Source: RGIG4079 sp045646905
GTDB taxonomy: Bacteria; Bacteroidota; Bacteroidia; Bacteroidales; Muribaculaceae
DNA: 64,000 bases
NCBI GenBank assembly: GCA_045646905.1
Contig: JAZRLP010000029.1
Location: 1 to 64,000 of the forward strand
Direction of reading: 5' to 3'
Translations under genes and position numbers: made by a program
Part shown: in pieces, positions 49,923 to 58,547 of the stretch
Position numbering within the stretch: the first letter of the stretch is position 1
How the letters are laid out: each line of letters begins with the position of its first letter
Notes under the pieces: generated by a model
The model's input: only the letters and a program-made list of their open reading frames with translations
Databases searched by the model: none
Told to the model about the DNA's origin: nothing

Positions 49923-52273
49923 TATCCAATAATCTTAAAACGTGCAAATTTAAGTAATAATGTTTTTGTTCCAGTGTTTGTAAATTCTACAACAATGCGA
50001 GCGTCGGCTGAAGATGTGTCAATCGTTGTGATTCTACCAGTCCCAAATCGTTGATGTTCAATAGCCATTCCTACCGAAAGATTGCTTGCTTCGTGAATAT
50101 CACTAAAGGTTGTCCCTATAGAGGAACCTTGTGTTGGTGCAATTGCTGTTTTGCTACGAGATTCTTTTATCGGCTTCAAATTGTTTGGAACGCGATAAGT
50201 CTTTGTTTCAGAATGAAAAGAGGCTCTGTAATTTTCAATGGGATTTGTGAAATTATTGTTGCCACCTATTGCCGACCCCGAACATATATTGAGATATTTA
50301 GGGTCAATATCGCGAATAAATCGTGAGGGATTGCATGCTGTAGTTTTACCATATAATAATCTAGATAGAGCATATGTAATCATGCAATTGTTTTTTGCTC
50401 GAGTAATCGCAACATATAATAATCGTCGATTTTCCTCTATTTCAGAAGGAGGAATTAGCTCATTTTCTCCTGAGGGATAATATACTTCTTCTACTCCAAC
50501 GATAAATACATTGCTAAATTCTAATCCTTTAGCAGCATGTATGGTCATCATTGTGAGTTTTTCTCCTCCATTACCCTCGTCTTGAGTATCTTGATCGGTT
50601 GCGAGTGAAACTTCAGCAAGAAAATCAGTGAGTGAAATATTTTCGGTGTTACCTTCTTCAAGTTTGGTTGATACAAATTCTGTAGCACCATTCAATAACT
50701 CATGAAGGTTCTCTATTTTTGATATGTTTTCTGGGGTGTCATCAGAATGAAGCATACTTAACAATTGAGTCTCACGAATAATATGTTTTGCTATTTCTTC
50801 AGCGTTCTTCCCTTCTTGATTTAAATCAATAAATGATTGAATCAAATCTCTAAATGCAATAAGTTTTTTAGTGGTGCCTGAATTAACTCCGGGATTAAAT
50901 TGTGCTATATTGTTGATTACATTCCATATGCTCACTCGATTATCAATAGCACATCGCACAAGTTTATTCAAAGTAGTGTCGCCAATTCCGCGAGCAGGGA
51001 AATTGATTACACGCTTCAATGCTTCATCATCATTGGGGTTTATTGATAGCCTAAAATACGCAATGGCATCTTTAATCTCTTTGCGTTGGTAAAAGGATAG
51101 CCCACCATATATGCGATAGGGGATATTGCGTTTGCGTAAAGATTCTTCAAGAATTCGTGATTGAGCGTTGGTGCGATATAGTATTGCAAATTCATCATAA
51201 CTATCGTGTGATTGCATCCTTAGTTGTGATATGCGATTGGAAACTAAAAACGCTTCTTCGTAATCACTATAACTTTGTACAACTTCAATCTTGCTACCGA
51301 TGTTGTTCTTTGAGAATACTTGTTTGCGAATTTGCTCGGTGTTTTTATCAATAAGCGAGTTGGCCGCATTGATAATAGTTTGTGTAGAGCGATAGTTCTG
51401 CTCCAATTTGAATATTCGCAAATCGGGATACGCGTTTTGTAAATTAAGAATATTGCGAATATTAGCACCTCGAAATGAATATATGCTTTGAGCATCATCG
51501 CCTACAACACAAAGGTTGTGGCTTTCTCGTGTGAGTTGTGATATAATTAAGTGTTGAGCAAAATTGGTGTCTTGATACTCATCGACAAGGATATATCTGA
51601 AATATTCTTGATAATGTCGGAGTATATCGGGATTATCGCGCAACAATACATTTGTATAGTAAAGCAAGTCATCAAAGTCCATTGCTCCAGCGACAAAACA
51701 TCTATGGCAATACCCTCGATATATTTCTGCCATTCGTGGACGCATTGCTCGGCGATCTGCATCTATAATCTCTTTGTTATTGGCATAAGCGGTAGGAGAT
51801 ATGAGAGCATTCTTAGCCATAGATATTGCGTTTGATACAAATGAGATATTATATGGGTTATGAGTGCTATTTGTGTTATTTTCTATGCCCAAATCTTTCA
51901 TGATTGATTTGATCAAGGCTTTAGAGTCGGCACTATCGTAGATGGTAAAATCACTTTTAAATCCTAATCGTTCAGCATTTATGCGTAGTATGCGCGCAAA
52001 AATAGAGTGAAATGTCCCCATCCACAATTTTGACGCTGTAGCTCCACCAGCAACGCTCTCAATGCGTTCACGCATTTCGCGTGCAGCTTTATTGGTAAAA
52101 GTCAAAGCCAATATTCGCCATGGTTCATAACCATGGGCCAATAAATGCACAATTTTATATGTGAGTACACGCGTTTTGCCCGATCCAGCGCCTGCGATAA
52201 CTAATTGAGGCCCATCGAGATACAAAACAGCGTCTTGCTGCTGTTGATTTAATTCTTTAATATAATCTTCCAT
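49922..52273 (-). CDS. uvrD: UvrD/PcrA-type DNA helicase
   Basis: A 783-residue SF1A helicase. I choose the ATG at 52273: the TTG at 52282 lies inside the -7 box. Motifs: Q-motif LNQQQQDAV, Walker A AGAGSGKTRVLTYKI, ALTFTNKAAREMRER, Walker B-type YILVDEYQDTNFAQH, VGDDAQSIYSFRGA, KLEQNYRST and LTMMTIHAAKGLEFSNVFIV with VAITRAKN. The C-terminal tail ends in a Tudor-like segment (VGMAIEHQRFGTGRITTID) that contacts RNA polymerase in PcrA. It unwinds DNA 3'-5' in excision repair. The start is at most a few bases from the expected transcription start. Confidence 0.95.
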   Translation of the reverse strand: MEDYIKELNQQQQDAVLYLDGPQLVIAGAGSGKTRVLTYKIVHLLAHGYEPWRILALTFTNKAAREMRERIESVAGGATASKLWMGTFHSIFARILRINAERLGFKSDFTIYDSADSKALIKSIMKDLGIENNTNSTHNPYNISFVSNAISMAKNALISPTAYANNKEIIDADRRAMRPRMAEIYRGYCHRCFVAGAMDFDDLLYYTNVLLRDNPDILRHYQEYFRYILVDEYQDTNFAQHLIISQLTRESHNLCVVGDDAQSIYSFRGANIRNILNLQNAYPDLRIFKLEQNYRSTQTIINAANSLIDKNTEQIRKQVFSKNNIGSKIEVVQSYSDYEEAFLVSNRISQLRMQSHDSYDEFAILYRTNAQSRILEESLRKRNIPYRIYGGLSFYQRKEIKDAIAYFRLSINPNDDEALKRVINFPARGIGDTTLNKLVRCAIDNRVSIWNVINNIAQFNPGVNSGTTKKLIAFRDLIQSFIDLNQEGKNAEEIAKHIIRETQLLSMLHSDDTPENISKIENLHELLNGATEFVSTKLEEGNTENISLTDFLAEVSLATDQDTQDEGNGGEKLTMMTIHAAKGLEFSNVFIVGVEEVYYPSGENELIPPSEIEENRRLLYVAITRAKNNCMITYALSRLLYGKTTACNPSRFIRDIDPKYLNICSGSAIGGNNNFTNPIENYRASFHSETKTYRVPNNLKPIKESRSKTAIAPTQGSSIGTTFSDIHEASNLSVGMAIEHQRFGTGRITTIDTSSADARIVVEFTNTGTKTLLLKFARFKIIG

Positions 52274-52279
52274 TCTATG

Positions 52280-52310
52280 CAAAGTTACTCTCTTTGGCGA
52301 GTGAATGCAA
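52280..52310 (-). promoter_or_regulatory. Promoter of uvrD, immediately before the start codon
   Basis: Minus strand -33 TTG (52310-52308), 20-base spacer, -7 TAACTTTG (52287-52280). Only six bases separate the -7 box from the ATG at 52273, so the transcript may be leaderless or nearly so. Confidence 0.6.
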
Positions 52311-52328
52311 GAAATTTGACATTAATTT

Positions 52329-52508
52329 TTAAACAAATTTGTTGAGGATGGCATCATATGTCATACCTATAGTTTTTAACTTCTTGATGAGCTCATCTTT
52401 GTCAATGTCTAAATCTTCGCATAGAATATCAAGTGATGAATAATTATCACGCAGTTTAGTGTTAATGTAACTAAATAATATAAATGGGTCTTGTGGTAAA
52501 TTTTCCAT
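52329..52508 (-). CDS. DUF4250-family small protein
   Basis: A 59-residue frame from ATG at 52508 to TAA at 52329. It reads MENLPQDPFILFSYINTKLR, then DNYSSLDILCEDLDIDK and ending ILNKFV, which matches the DUF4250 family of small cytosolic proteins (PxDPxxLLSxxNxxLRDxYxSLxxLCE). The family looks like a small helix-turn-helix domain, with unknown role. Its promoter is textbook (52530-52560). It lies 55 bases upstream of uvrD on the same strand, but uvrD has its own promoter. Confidence 0.88.
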   Translation of the reverse strand: MENLPQDPFILFSYINTKLRDNYSSLDILCEDLDIDKDELIKKLKTIGMTYDAILNKFV

Positions 52509-52529
52509 GTCGTTTTTACTTCTTTTCTA

Positions 52530-52560
52530 CAAAGATACTATTTATTGGAATAATAACAAA
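52530..52560 (-). promoter_or_regulatory. Promoter of DUF4250 gene
   Basis: Minus strand -33 TTTG (52560-52557), exact 19-base spacer, -7 TATCTTTG (52537-52530). The ATG follows 21 bases after the -7 box. Confidence 0.8.
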
Positions 52561-52865
52561 CTGATTAACCCGACATAAATAAATATGGGGATGATAATGC
52601 ATATGATAACTGAATTAATAACGCAGTTCCCTCCCTAGTAATTAAAATATTAGAGTAACTCAACCGAGTTTTAAATACTCTATCGCTTTAATTCTTTGAA
52701 GTGATTGTGTGCTACAATAAAATTACGATTCAATCAAGCGCTTTTTTATTGAAAAAATAACGGTTTAATTAAATATTCATAAAGTAAAGAGTTTATTAGT
52801 GATTTTAATCGTATTGATAGCGTAAAAAACATTAAAATTAATCTAATAACCTCAATTAATTTTTG
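52561..52865. other. Intergenic stretch without a gene, upstream of prfA
   Basis: About 300 AT-rich bases between divergent DUF4250 and prfA transcripts. No convincing coding frame. A nested hairpin is visible at 52652-52681: AGAGTA pairs with TACTCT around an inner ACTC/GAGT stem. It could be part of a leader or a small RNA, but nothing else supports this. Confidence 0.4.
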
Positions 52866-52873
52866 TAACTTTG
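52866..52873 (+). promoter_or_regulatory. -7 box for prfA
   Basis: TAACTTTG matches the consensus, 18 bases upstream of the prfA ATG. No clear -33 element. Confidence 0.5.
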
Positions 52874-52891
52874 TGAAAAATTAATTTATCT

Positions 52892-54001
52892 ATGGCCGAT
52901 ACATCATTATTATCTCGTCTTGACGGCATTGAAGCTCGATTTGAAGAGGTTAGTACGCTTATTACTGACCCTTCAGTGATAGCAGATATGAAGCGTTATG
53001 TGCGACTTACAAAAGAATATAAAGAATTAGAAAAACTTACTGCGGCTACTCGTCGCTATCGAAATTTAATAGGTAACATACAAGAGGCTCGTGAAATTCT
53101 TGATACTGAAAACGATGAAGATATGCGAGCAATGGCAAAAGAAGAACTTGATAATGCCAATGCAGAGTTACCAAATCTTGAAGAAGAAATTAAATTACTC
53201 TTAATACCTGCCGATCCCGAAGATGGAAAGAATGCTATTCTTGAAATTCGTGGAGGTACAGGTGGCGATGAGGCAGCAATTTTTGCCGGTGACTTATTTA
53301 AGATGTATAGCAAATATTGCGAGTCAAAAGGGTGGAATGTTGCAATTACAAGCTTTAGTGAAGGTGCAGCCGGAGGATTTAAAGAAATCGTTATGGCAGT
53401 GAGTGGAGAAGGTGTGTACGGCACATTGAAATATGAAAGTGGTGTACATCGTGTACAACGTGTACCAGCGACCGAGACACAAGGGCGTGTGCATACATCG
53501 GCAGCAACGGTTGCAGTATTGCCCGAGGCCGAAGCTTTTGATGTAGAAATCAATGAAGGTGAAATCAAATGGGACACATTCCGAAGTGGTGGTGCAGGTG
53601 GTCAAAATGTAAATAAAGTAGAATCGGGAGTGCGTCTTCGTTATATGTGGAAAAACCCAAATACTGGCGAGACCGAAGAAATACTTATTGAATGTACCGA
53701 AACTCGAGACCAACCTAAAAACAAAGAGCGCGCGTTGAGCCGTTTGCGTACTTTCATTTATGATAAAGAGCACCAAAAATATATTGATGATATAGCCTCA
53801 CGACGCAAAACTATGGTGTCAACTGGTGACCGTTCGGCAAAGATTCGTACATATAATTATCCACAAGGTCGCATTACCGACCATCGTATTAATTATACGA
53901 TATATAATCTTCAAGCGTTTGTTGATGGTGATATTCAAGATTGTATTGACCAACTTATCATTGCCGAAAATGCTGAAAAATTAAAAGAAAGCGAACTCTA
54001 A
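52892..54001 (+). CDS. prfA: Peptide chain release factor 1
   Basis: A 369-residue class I release factor that reads UAA and UAG. The GGQ motif that triggers peptide release is at 236-238 (SGGAGGQNVNKVESG). RGGTGGDEAAIFAGDLFKMY starts domain 2, and the anticodon-like PAT motif (VPATETQGRVHTSAAT) marks it as RF1 rather than RF2. RIRTYN-like KIRTYNYPQGRITDHRINYT is present near the C-terminus. Length is normal. It is followed by pyrF after 13 bases, so the two form an operon. Confidence 0.96.
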   Translation: MADTSLLSRLDGIEARFEEVSTLITDPSVIADMKRYVRLTKEYKELEKLTAATRRYRNLIGNIQEAREILDTENDEDMRAMAKEELDNANAELPNLEEEIKLLLIPADPEDGKNAILEIRGGTGGDEAAIFAGDLFKMYSKYCESKGWNVAITSFSEGAAGGFKEIVMAVSGEGVYGTLKYESGVHRVQRVPATETQGRVHTSAATVAVLPEAEAFDVEINEGEIKWDTFRSGGAGGQNVNKVESGVRLRYMWKNPNTGETEEILIECTETRDQPKNKERALSRLRTFIYDKEHQKYIDDIASRRKTMVSTGDRSAKIRTYNYPQGRITDHRINYTIYNLQAFVDGDIQDCIDQLIIAENAEKLKESEL

Positions 54002-54014
54002 ATAAATTATAAAT

Positions 54015-54845
54015 ATGAAAAGAACTGAATTAGTTGAAAATATACGTCGCAAAGGTTCTTTCCTTTGTGTAGGTCTTGATCCCGATATCAAAAAAATACC
54101 TCAACACTTATTGAAAGAAGAAAATCCTTTGTTGGCTTTCAATAAAGCAATTATTGATGCAACTGCTCAATATGCTGTAGCATATAAACCAAATCTTGCA
54201 TTCTATGAAAGCCTTGGAGTTGAAGGTTGGGTTGCAATGGAAGAGACCGTGAAGTATATCAAAGAGAAATATCCCGATCAATTTATTATTGCTGACGCAA
54301 AACGAGGTGATATTGGTAATACTTCTCAACTTTATGCTCGTAGTTTCTTTGAACATCTTGATGTTGACGCAATTACAGTTGCTCCTTATATGGGAGAAGA
54401 TAGTGTAACTCCTTTCCTTGGATATGAAGGCAAATGGGTTATTCTTCTCGCCTTGACTTCAAACAAAGGTAGCCACGACTTCCAACTAATAGAAGATAAA
54501 GAGGGTAAACGCTTATTTGAACATGTGCTTGAAACTTCGGCTAAATGGGCTTCAAGCGATGAAATGATGTATGTTGTTGGTGCTACACAAGGAGCAATGT
54601 TCCAAGATATCCGCAAAGTATCACCAAAAAGCTTTTTGCTCGTTCCTGGCGTAGGAGCTCAAGGTGGAAGTCTTGAAGAAGTCGCAAAGTATGGCATGAT
54701 TGAAGATTGTGGCTTATTGGTTAATTCATCACGAGGCATTATTTACGCTTCTAATGGTGAGGATTTCGCTGAAGCTGCTGCTCGCGAATCAGAGAAACTT
54801 GCAAACGATATGCGTGAGTTGTTAAAGGTTCATAACATCATTTAA
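54015..54845 (+). CDS. pyrF: Orotidine 5'-phosphate decarboxylase, type 2
   Basis: A 276-residue TIM-barrel enzyme that makes UMP. SFLCVGLDPDIKKIP at the start, AVAYKPNLAFYESLG, and the catalytic IIADAKRGDIGNTSQLYA are visible. LVPGVGAQGGSLEEVAKYG and LVNSSRGIIYAS form the phosphate-binding loops. The 276-residue length and DAKRGDIGNT motif identify the type 2 (mycobacterial/Bacteroidota) subfamily rather than the shorter E. coli form. It is probably co-transcribed with prfA. Confidence 0.95.
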   Translation: MKRTELVENIRRKGSFLCVGLDPDIKKIPQHLLKEENPLLAFNKAIIDATAQYAVAYKPNLAFYESLGVEGWVAMEETVKYIKEKYPDQFIIADAKRGDIGNTSQLYARSFFEHLDVDAITVAPYMGEDSVTPFLGYEGKWVILLALTSNKGSHDFQLIEDKEGKRLFEHVLETSAKWASSDEMMYVVGATQGAMFQDIRKVSPKSFLLVPGVGAQGGSLEEVAKYGMIEDCGLLVNSSRGIIYASNGEDFAEAAARESEKLANDMRELLKVHNII

Positions 54846-54879
54846 TGACAAAATGCATCAGTATTTGAGAAAAAAGGTG

Positions 54880-54887
54880 TAATTTTG
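54880..54887 (+). promoter_or_regulatory. -7 box for pgk
   Basis: TAATTTTG fits TAnnTTTG and lies 59 bases upstream of the pgk ATG. The nearest TTTG is only 12 bases upstream of it, so the -33 element is unclear. Confidence 0.4.
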
Positions 54888-54946
54888 TAATCTAATTTAT
54901 TGAAACTAATATATAATGTTATAATTAATTTAATTTTCAAACGAAA

Positions 54947-56194
54947 ATGACTATCGACAATTACAAATTTGCCGGCAAAAAGGCAATCGTCAGAGTGGAC
55001 TTCAATGTGCCCCTCGATGAAAACGGAAACATTACCGATGACACTCGTATCCGTGGCGCTCTTCCTACACTTAAGAAAATTCTTGAAGAAGGTGGTAGCC
55101 TAATCATCATGTCACACATGGGTAAACCAAAAGGTAAAGTAAATCCTAAATTCTCTCTCGCTCAAATTAAAGATGCAGTAGCTGCTGCTCTTGGTCGTGA
55201 TGTGAAATTTGCCGAAGATTGTGCTAATGCTGCTGACGCTGCTGCTGCATTGCAACCTGGTGAAGTTCTTTTGCTTGAAAACCTTCGTTTCTATGCTGAA
55301 GAAGAAGGTAAGCCTGTAGGTATCGATAAAGAAGATCCTGCTTACGAAACAGCTAAAAAAGAAATGAAAGAAAGCCAAAAAACATTTGCTAAAACACTTG
55401 CAAGCTATGCTGAGTGCTATGTAAATGACGCATTCGGTACTGCTCACCGCAAACATGCTTCTACAGCTGTTATTGCTGATAGCTTTGGCGAAGACGACAA
55501 AATGCTCGGCTACTTGATGGAAAAAGAAGTTCAAGCAGTTGATAATATCCTTAGTGACATCAAGCGTCCTTTCACTGCAATTATGGGTGGTTCAAAAGTA
55601 TCAACCAAAATTGGTATCATTGAAAACCTCATGGATAAGGTTGATAACTTGATTCTTTGTGGTGGTATGACATATACATTTGCTAAGGCTCAAGGTGGCA
55701 AAATCGGTCTTTCAATTTGTGAAGATGATAAACTTGACTTGGCTCTTGATATTATGAAGAAAGCACAAGAAAAAGGTGTAAATCTTGTTCTTGGTACTGA
55801 CTGTATCGCTGGTGATAAATTCAGCAATGATGCAAACACTCAAGTAGTGTCGGCTATGGATATTCCTGAAGGATGGGAAGGTATGGATGCTGGTCCTGTG
55901 ACTCGTGAAGCATTTGCTAATGTTATCCGTACTGCTAAAACTATACTTTGGAATGGCCCTGCAGGTGTATTTGAATTTGATAACTTCGCTGGTGGTTCAA
56001 AAGCTATCGCTGAAGCTATCGTTGAAGCAACTGAAAATGGTGCATTCTCACTTGTTGCTGTTGGTGACTCTGTAGTTTGTGTTAACAAGTTTGGTCTTGC
56101 TGATAAAGTATCTTATGTGTCAACTGGTGGTGGTGCTCTCCTTGAAGCTATTGAAGGAAAAACTCTTCCTGGTGTAGCTGCTATCAAAGGTTAA
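54947..56194 (+). CDS. pgk: Phosphoglycerate kinase
   Basis: A 415-residue glycolytic enzyme that transfers phosphate from 1,3-bisphosphoglycerate to ADP. The N-terminal domain has KAIVRVDFNVPLDENGNITD, the substrate Arg residues in LLLENLRFYAEEEGKP, and DAFGTAHRKHAS. The C-terminal domain has AIMGGSKVSTKIGIIENLMD, LWNGPAGVFEFDNFAGG and the nucleotide loop VSTGGGALLEAIEGK. All landmarks are intact and the length is normal. It is followed by a terminator and transcribed alone. Its codon use is noticeably more C-ending (for example AAC, CGT, GGT, CTT) than neighbours, as expected of a highly expressed gene. Confidence 0.97.
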   Translation: MTIDNYKFAGKKAIVRVDFNVPLDENGNITDDTRIRGALPTLKKILEEGGSLIIMSHMGKPKGKVNPKFSLAQIKDAVAAALGRDVKFAEDCANAADAAAALQPGEVLLLENLRFYAEEEGKPVGIDKEDPAYETAKKEMKESQKTFAKTLASYAECYVNDAFGTAHRKHASTAVIADSFGEDDKMLGYLMEKEVQAVDNILSDIKRPFTAIMGGSKVSTKIGIIENLMDKVDNLILCGGMTYTFAKAQGGKIGLSICEDDKLDLALDIMKKAQEKGVNLVLGTDCIAGDKFSNDANTQVVSAMDIPEGWEGMDAGPVTREAFANVIRTAKTILWNGPAGVFEFDNFAGGSKAIAEAIVEATENGAFSLVAVGDSVVCVNKFGLADKVSYVSTGGGALLEAIEGKTLPGVAAIKG

Positions 56195-56217
56195 TCATTA
56201 GACATAATATATTAAAT

Positions 56218-56256
56218 AAAAGTGGTAAAACTTTATAGTTTTGCCATTTTTGTTTT
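56218..56256 (+). terminator. Terminator of pgk
   Basis: AAAAGTGGTAAAACT (to 56232) pairs with AGTTTTGCCATTTTT (56237-56251), with two G-T pairs and a 4-base loop, then TGTTTTTATT. Confidence 0.8.
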
Positions 56257-56320
56257 TATTAGCACAAAACAACTCAATATAGTTTAATGTTATATAATAA
56301 AATTATAAATATATTGAGTT

Positions 56321-56791
56321 ATGAAACGAGTAGTTTATATTTTAGTAGCTATTTTGATTTGTTTTGGAGTCGGTTATACAGCCAATTTATTTCAGACTTA
56401 TTCATTGGAAACTTGGTATCCGACTTTAATTAAATCAAATTTAACGCCACCCAATTCTATATTTCCTATCGCATGGGGTATTATATATTTATGTAGTGGA
56501 ATCTCTATTGGTTTGGTGTGGAATAAGCAAGAAATGTTTGACACTGGTTTGGCATGGATTTTTATCCTTCAATTAGTCTTTAATTTTGCATGGAGTTTCT
56601 TGTTTTTCTATCTTCAAGATCCATTTAGCGGACTGATAGATTTAATATTGTTAGATTTAACGGTGCTATTTTATATAGTAACATGTTACCGTGTCAATAA
56701 AGTTTCGGCATGGCTATTTGCACCATATGTATTATGGTTAATCTTGGCAACATATCTAAATGTATTTATTGTAATAAATAATCCTATGTAG
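56321..56791 (+). CDS. tspO: TspO/MBR-family membrane protein
   Basis: A 156-residue five-helix membrane protein. The family signature WYPTLIKSNLTPPNSIFPIA, then WGIIYL, is present at about residues 33-60, followed by a Trp-rich helix (WSFLFFYLQDPFSGLIDL) and the C-terminal APYVLWLILATYLNVFI with the conserved WxxxAxxxN. Bacterial TspO proteins bind porphyrins and tetrapyrroles and influence oxidative stress; a specific ligand is unknown. Convergent tatD begins only three bases past its stop with no terminator in between. Confidence 0.92.
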   Translation: MKRVVYILVAILICFGVGYTANLFQTYSLETWYPTLIKSNLTPPNSIFPIAWGIIYLCSGISIGLVWNKQEMFDTGLAWIFILQLVFNFAWSFLFFYLQDPFSGLIDLILLDLTVLFYIVTCYRVNKVSAWLFAPYVLWLILATYLNVFIVINNPM

Positions 56792-56794
56792 GGA

Positions 56795-57565
56795 TTAGAT
56801 GCCAAACAGTTTTTTTGCGTTGTTTGTGGTCTTAATTGCAACATCTTCGGTAGTTAATGAAAGATGTTGAGCAATATGAGCAGCAGTGTGAATTAAATAA
56901 GCACTTTCGTTGCGTTTACCTCTATGGGGAACAGGAGCTAAATATGGCGCATCAGTTTCAAGTAATATTCGGTCAATCCCTATGGCTGGAAGAGTGTCTC
57001 GTAATTTCGAATTTTTAAAAGTAACAATGCCATTTATCCCAAAGTAAAAATCGCCATATTTTCTAATGCGGTCAACATCTTCATCGGTCCCTCCAAAACT
57101 ATGGAATACTCCTTGTGGTTTGGTACTCATGCCATCAAGAACTTCCAATATTTCATCAAGACCTTCGCGGCAATGGATAATTACGGGAATATTTGATTCA
57201 ACTGCCCAATTAAATTGTTGTTCAAGAGCTTGCATCTGTTCATCGCAATAAGTCTTGTCCCAATATAGGTCAATGCCTATTTCACCTATTGCGATATACT
57301 TATCGGTGTTTTGATTAAATTCGGTTTTTACCTTGGACAAATCTTCTACCCATGTATCCTTAATTTCAGTTGGGTGCAATCCCATTGCCATGAATGTGTT
57401 TTCGGGGAAAAGATTGTGAAGATTTTGCATTGGAGCAATTGTTGATAAATCCACATTGGGAAAAATCATTTGCTCTACTCCTGCTTCTATGGCTCGTGTG
57501 ACAACATCTTGAGGATTTGGTTGGAATTCCTCAAGATAGAGATGGGTATGTGTATCTATTAGCAT
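56795..57565 (-). CDS. tatD: TatD-family metal-dependent DNase/hydrolase
   Basis: A 256-residue TIM-barrel hydrolase. MLIDTHTHLYLEEF holds the HxH metal ligands, AIGEIGIDLYWD the bridging Glu, PVIIHCREGLDEILEVL the His of strand 4, and LLETDAPYLAPVPHRGKRNE the catalytic Asp and loop. These match TatD/YcfH-type enzymes, 3'-5' exonucleases or D-aminoacyl-tRNA related proteins; which one cannot be told. It follows the polyprenyl synthetase gene by eight bases, as part of a three-gene run starting at a lipoprotein. Confidence 0.9.
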   Translation of the reverse strand: MLIDTHTHLYLEEFQPNPQDVVTRAIEAGVEQMIFPNVDLSTIAPMQNLHNLFPENTFMAMGLHPTEIKDTWVEDLSKVKTEFNQNTDKYIAIGEIGIDLYWDKTYCDEQMQALEQQFNWAVESNIPVIIHCREGLDEILEVLDGMSTKPQGVFHSFGGTDEDVDRIRKYGDFYFGINGIVTFKNSKLRDTLPAIGIDRILLETDAPYLAPVPHRGKRNESAYLIHTAAHIAQHLSLTTEDVAIKTTNNAKKLFGI

Positions 57566-57573
57566 TTTAATGA

Positions 57574-58539
57574 TTAATGGTTGCGGCCAATAGCTTCTTG
57601 AGCTAATTGGCGGAAGAATTCCATATCTTTATCGCTCAATCCCACTGTTTTCAATGCATCCACTGCTTCAGCTGCAAATTTTTCCATTAATTCTTTGCAA
57701 CGATTTGCAAGATTTAAATTATCATAAATTGCTTTTACTGCCGCAATCTTTTCTTCTCCATTAATATCACTATTGCCTATTAGCGACTTTATTGTGCCTG
57801 TTGTGTCCTCGTTTAAGGCCGATATAAGAAGCCAAGTTTTTTTATCGTTAAGGATGTCACCACCTATGTTCTTTCCAAATATTTGAGGGTCGCCATAAGT
57901 GTCGAGGTAGTCATCTTGTAATTGGAATGCCAACCCCAATTTCATACCATATTTATAAAAAGCATTGCGTTCCGAATCAAATGCACCAGCTACGATTGCC
58001 CCCAATTTACATGCACAACCCAAGAGAACCGATGTCTTTAGGCGAATCATTTCAAGGTATTCATCAACCGATACATCATCTCGTAATTCAAAATCCATAT
58101 CATATTGTTGCCCTTGATACACTTCCATTGCTGTAGTGTTAAAGAGAGTAATGATATCCCACGATTTTGTGCCATCACCTTTAGTCATAAATTGAGTCGC
58201 AAGAGTCAACATTGCATCGCCCGAAAGTATTGCTGTTGCTTCGTTCCATTTGCGATGCACTGTGGCTTTACCTCTACGCATATCGGCGTTGTCCATTACA
58301 TCATCATGAAGTAGAGTGAAATTGTGGAACATTTCAACACCTATTGCTTGATTTTTTGCTGCTTCTATATCTCCGCCCAATACATCACATGTTGCAAGAG
58401 TTAGCAAAGGACGTAATCGTTTGCCGCTCCCTTCAAGAGTGTATTTAATTGGTTCATATAATCCACGAGGTTCTTCGGGATATTTAATTTTGCTTATTGC
58501 GTTATTTATGTATTTTACCAAATATTCAGGGCTAAACAT
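57574..58539 (-). CDS. Polyprenyl (octaprenyl-type) diphosphate synthase
   Basis: A 321-residue prenyltransferase of the all-trans family. The first aspartate-rich motif is LLHDDVMDNADMRRGKATVH and the second is LQDDYLDTYGDPQIFGKN, both with metal-binding Asp pairs. GSGKRLRPLLTL is the IPP-binding stretch. Residues before the first Asp motif set chain length; the hydrophobic pattern suggests a long product, such as the side chain of menaquinone, but this is inference. It lies between a lipoprotein gene (eight bases upstream) and tatD. Confidence 0.88.
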   Translation of the reverse strand: MFSPEYLVKYINNAISKIKYPEEPRGLYEPIKYTLEGSGKRLRPLLTLATCDVLGGDIEAAKNQAIGVEMFHNFTLLHDDVMDNADMRRGKATVHRKWNEATAILSGDAMLTLATQFMTKGDGTKSWDIITLFNTTAMEVYQGQQYDMDFELRDDVSVDEYLEMIRLKTSVLLGCACKLGAIVAGAFDSERNAFYKYGMKLGLAFQLQDDYLDTYGDPQIFGKNIGGDILNDKKTWLLISALNEDTTGTIKSLIGNSDINGEEKIAAVKAIYDNLNLANRCKELMEKFAAEAVDALKTVGLSDKDMEFFRQLAQEAIGRNH

Positions 58540-58547
58540 ATTAAAAT

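Noticed and set aside
53056..53577. A 173-residue minus-strand frame, Ser/Pro/Ala-rich
   Set aside because: Entirely antisense to prfA, whose GGQ and PAT motifs prove the plus-strand reading.
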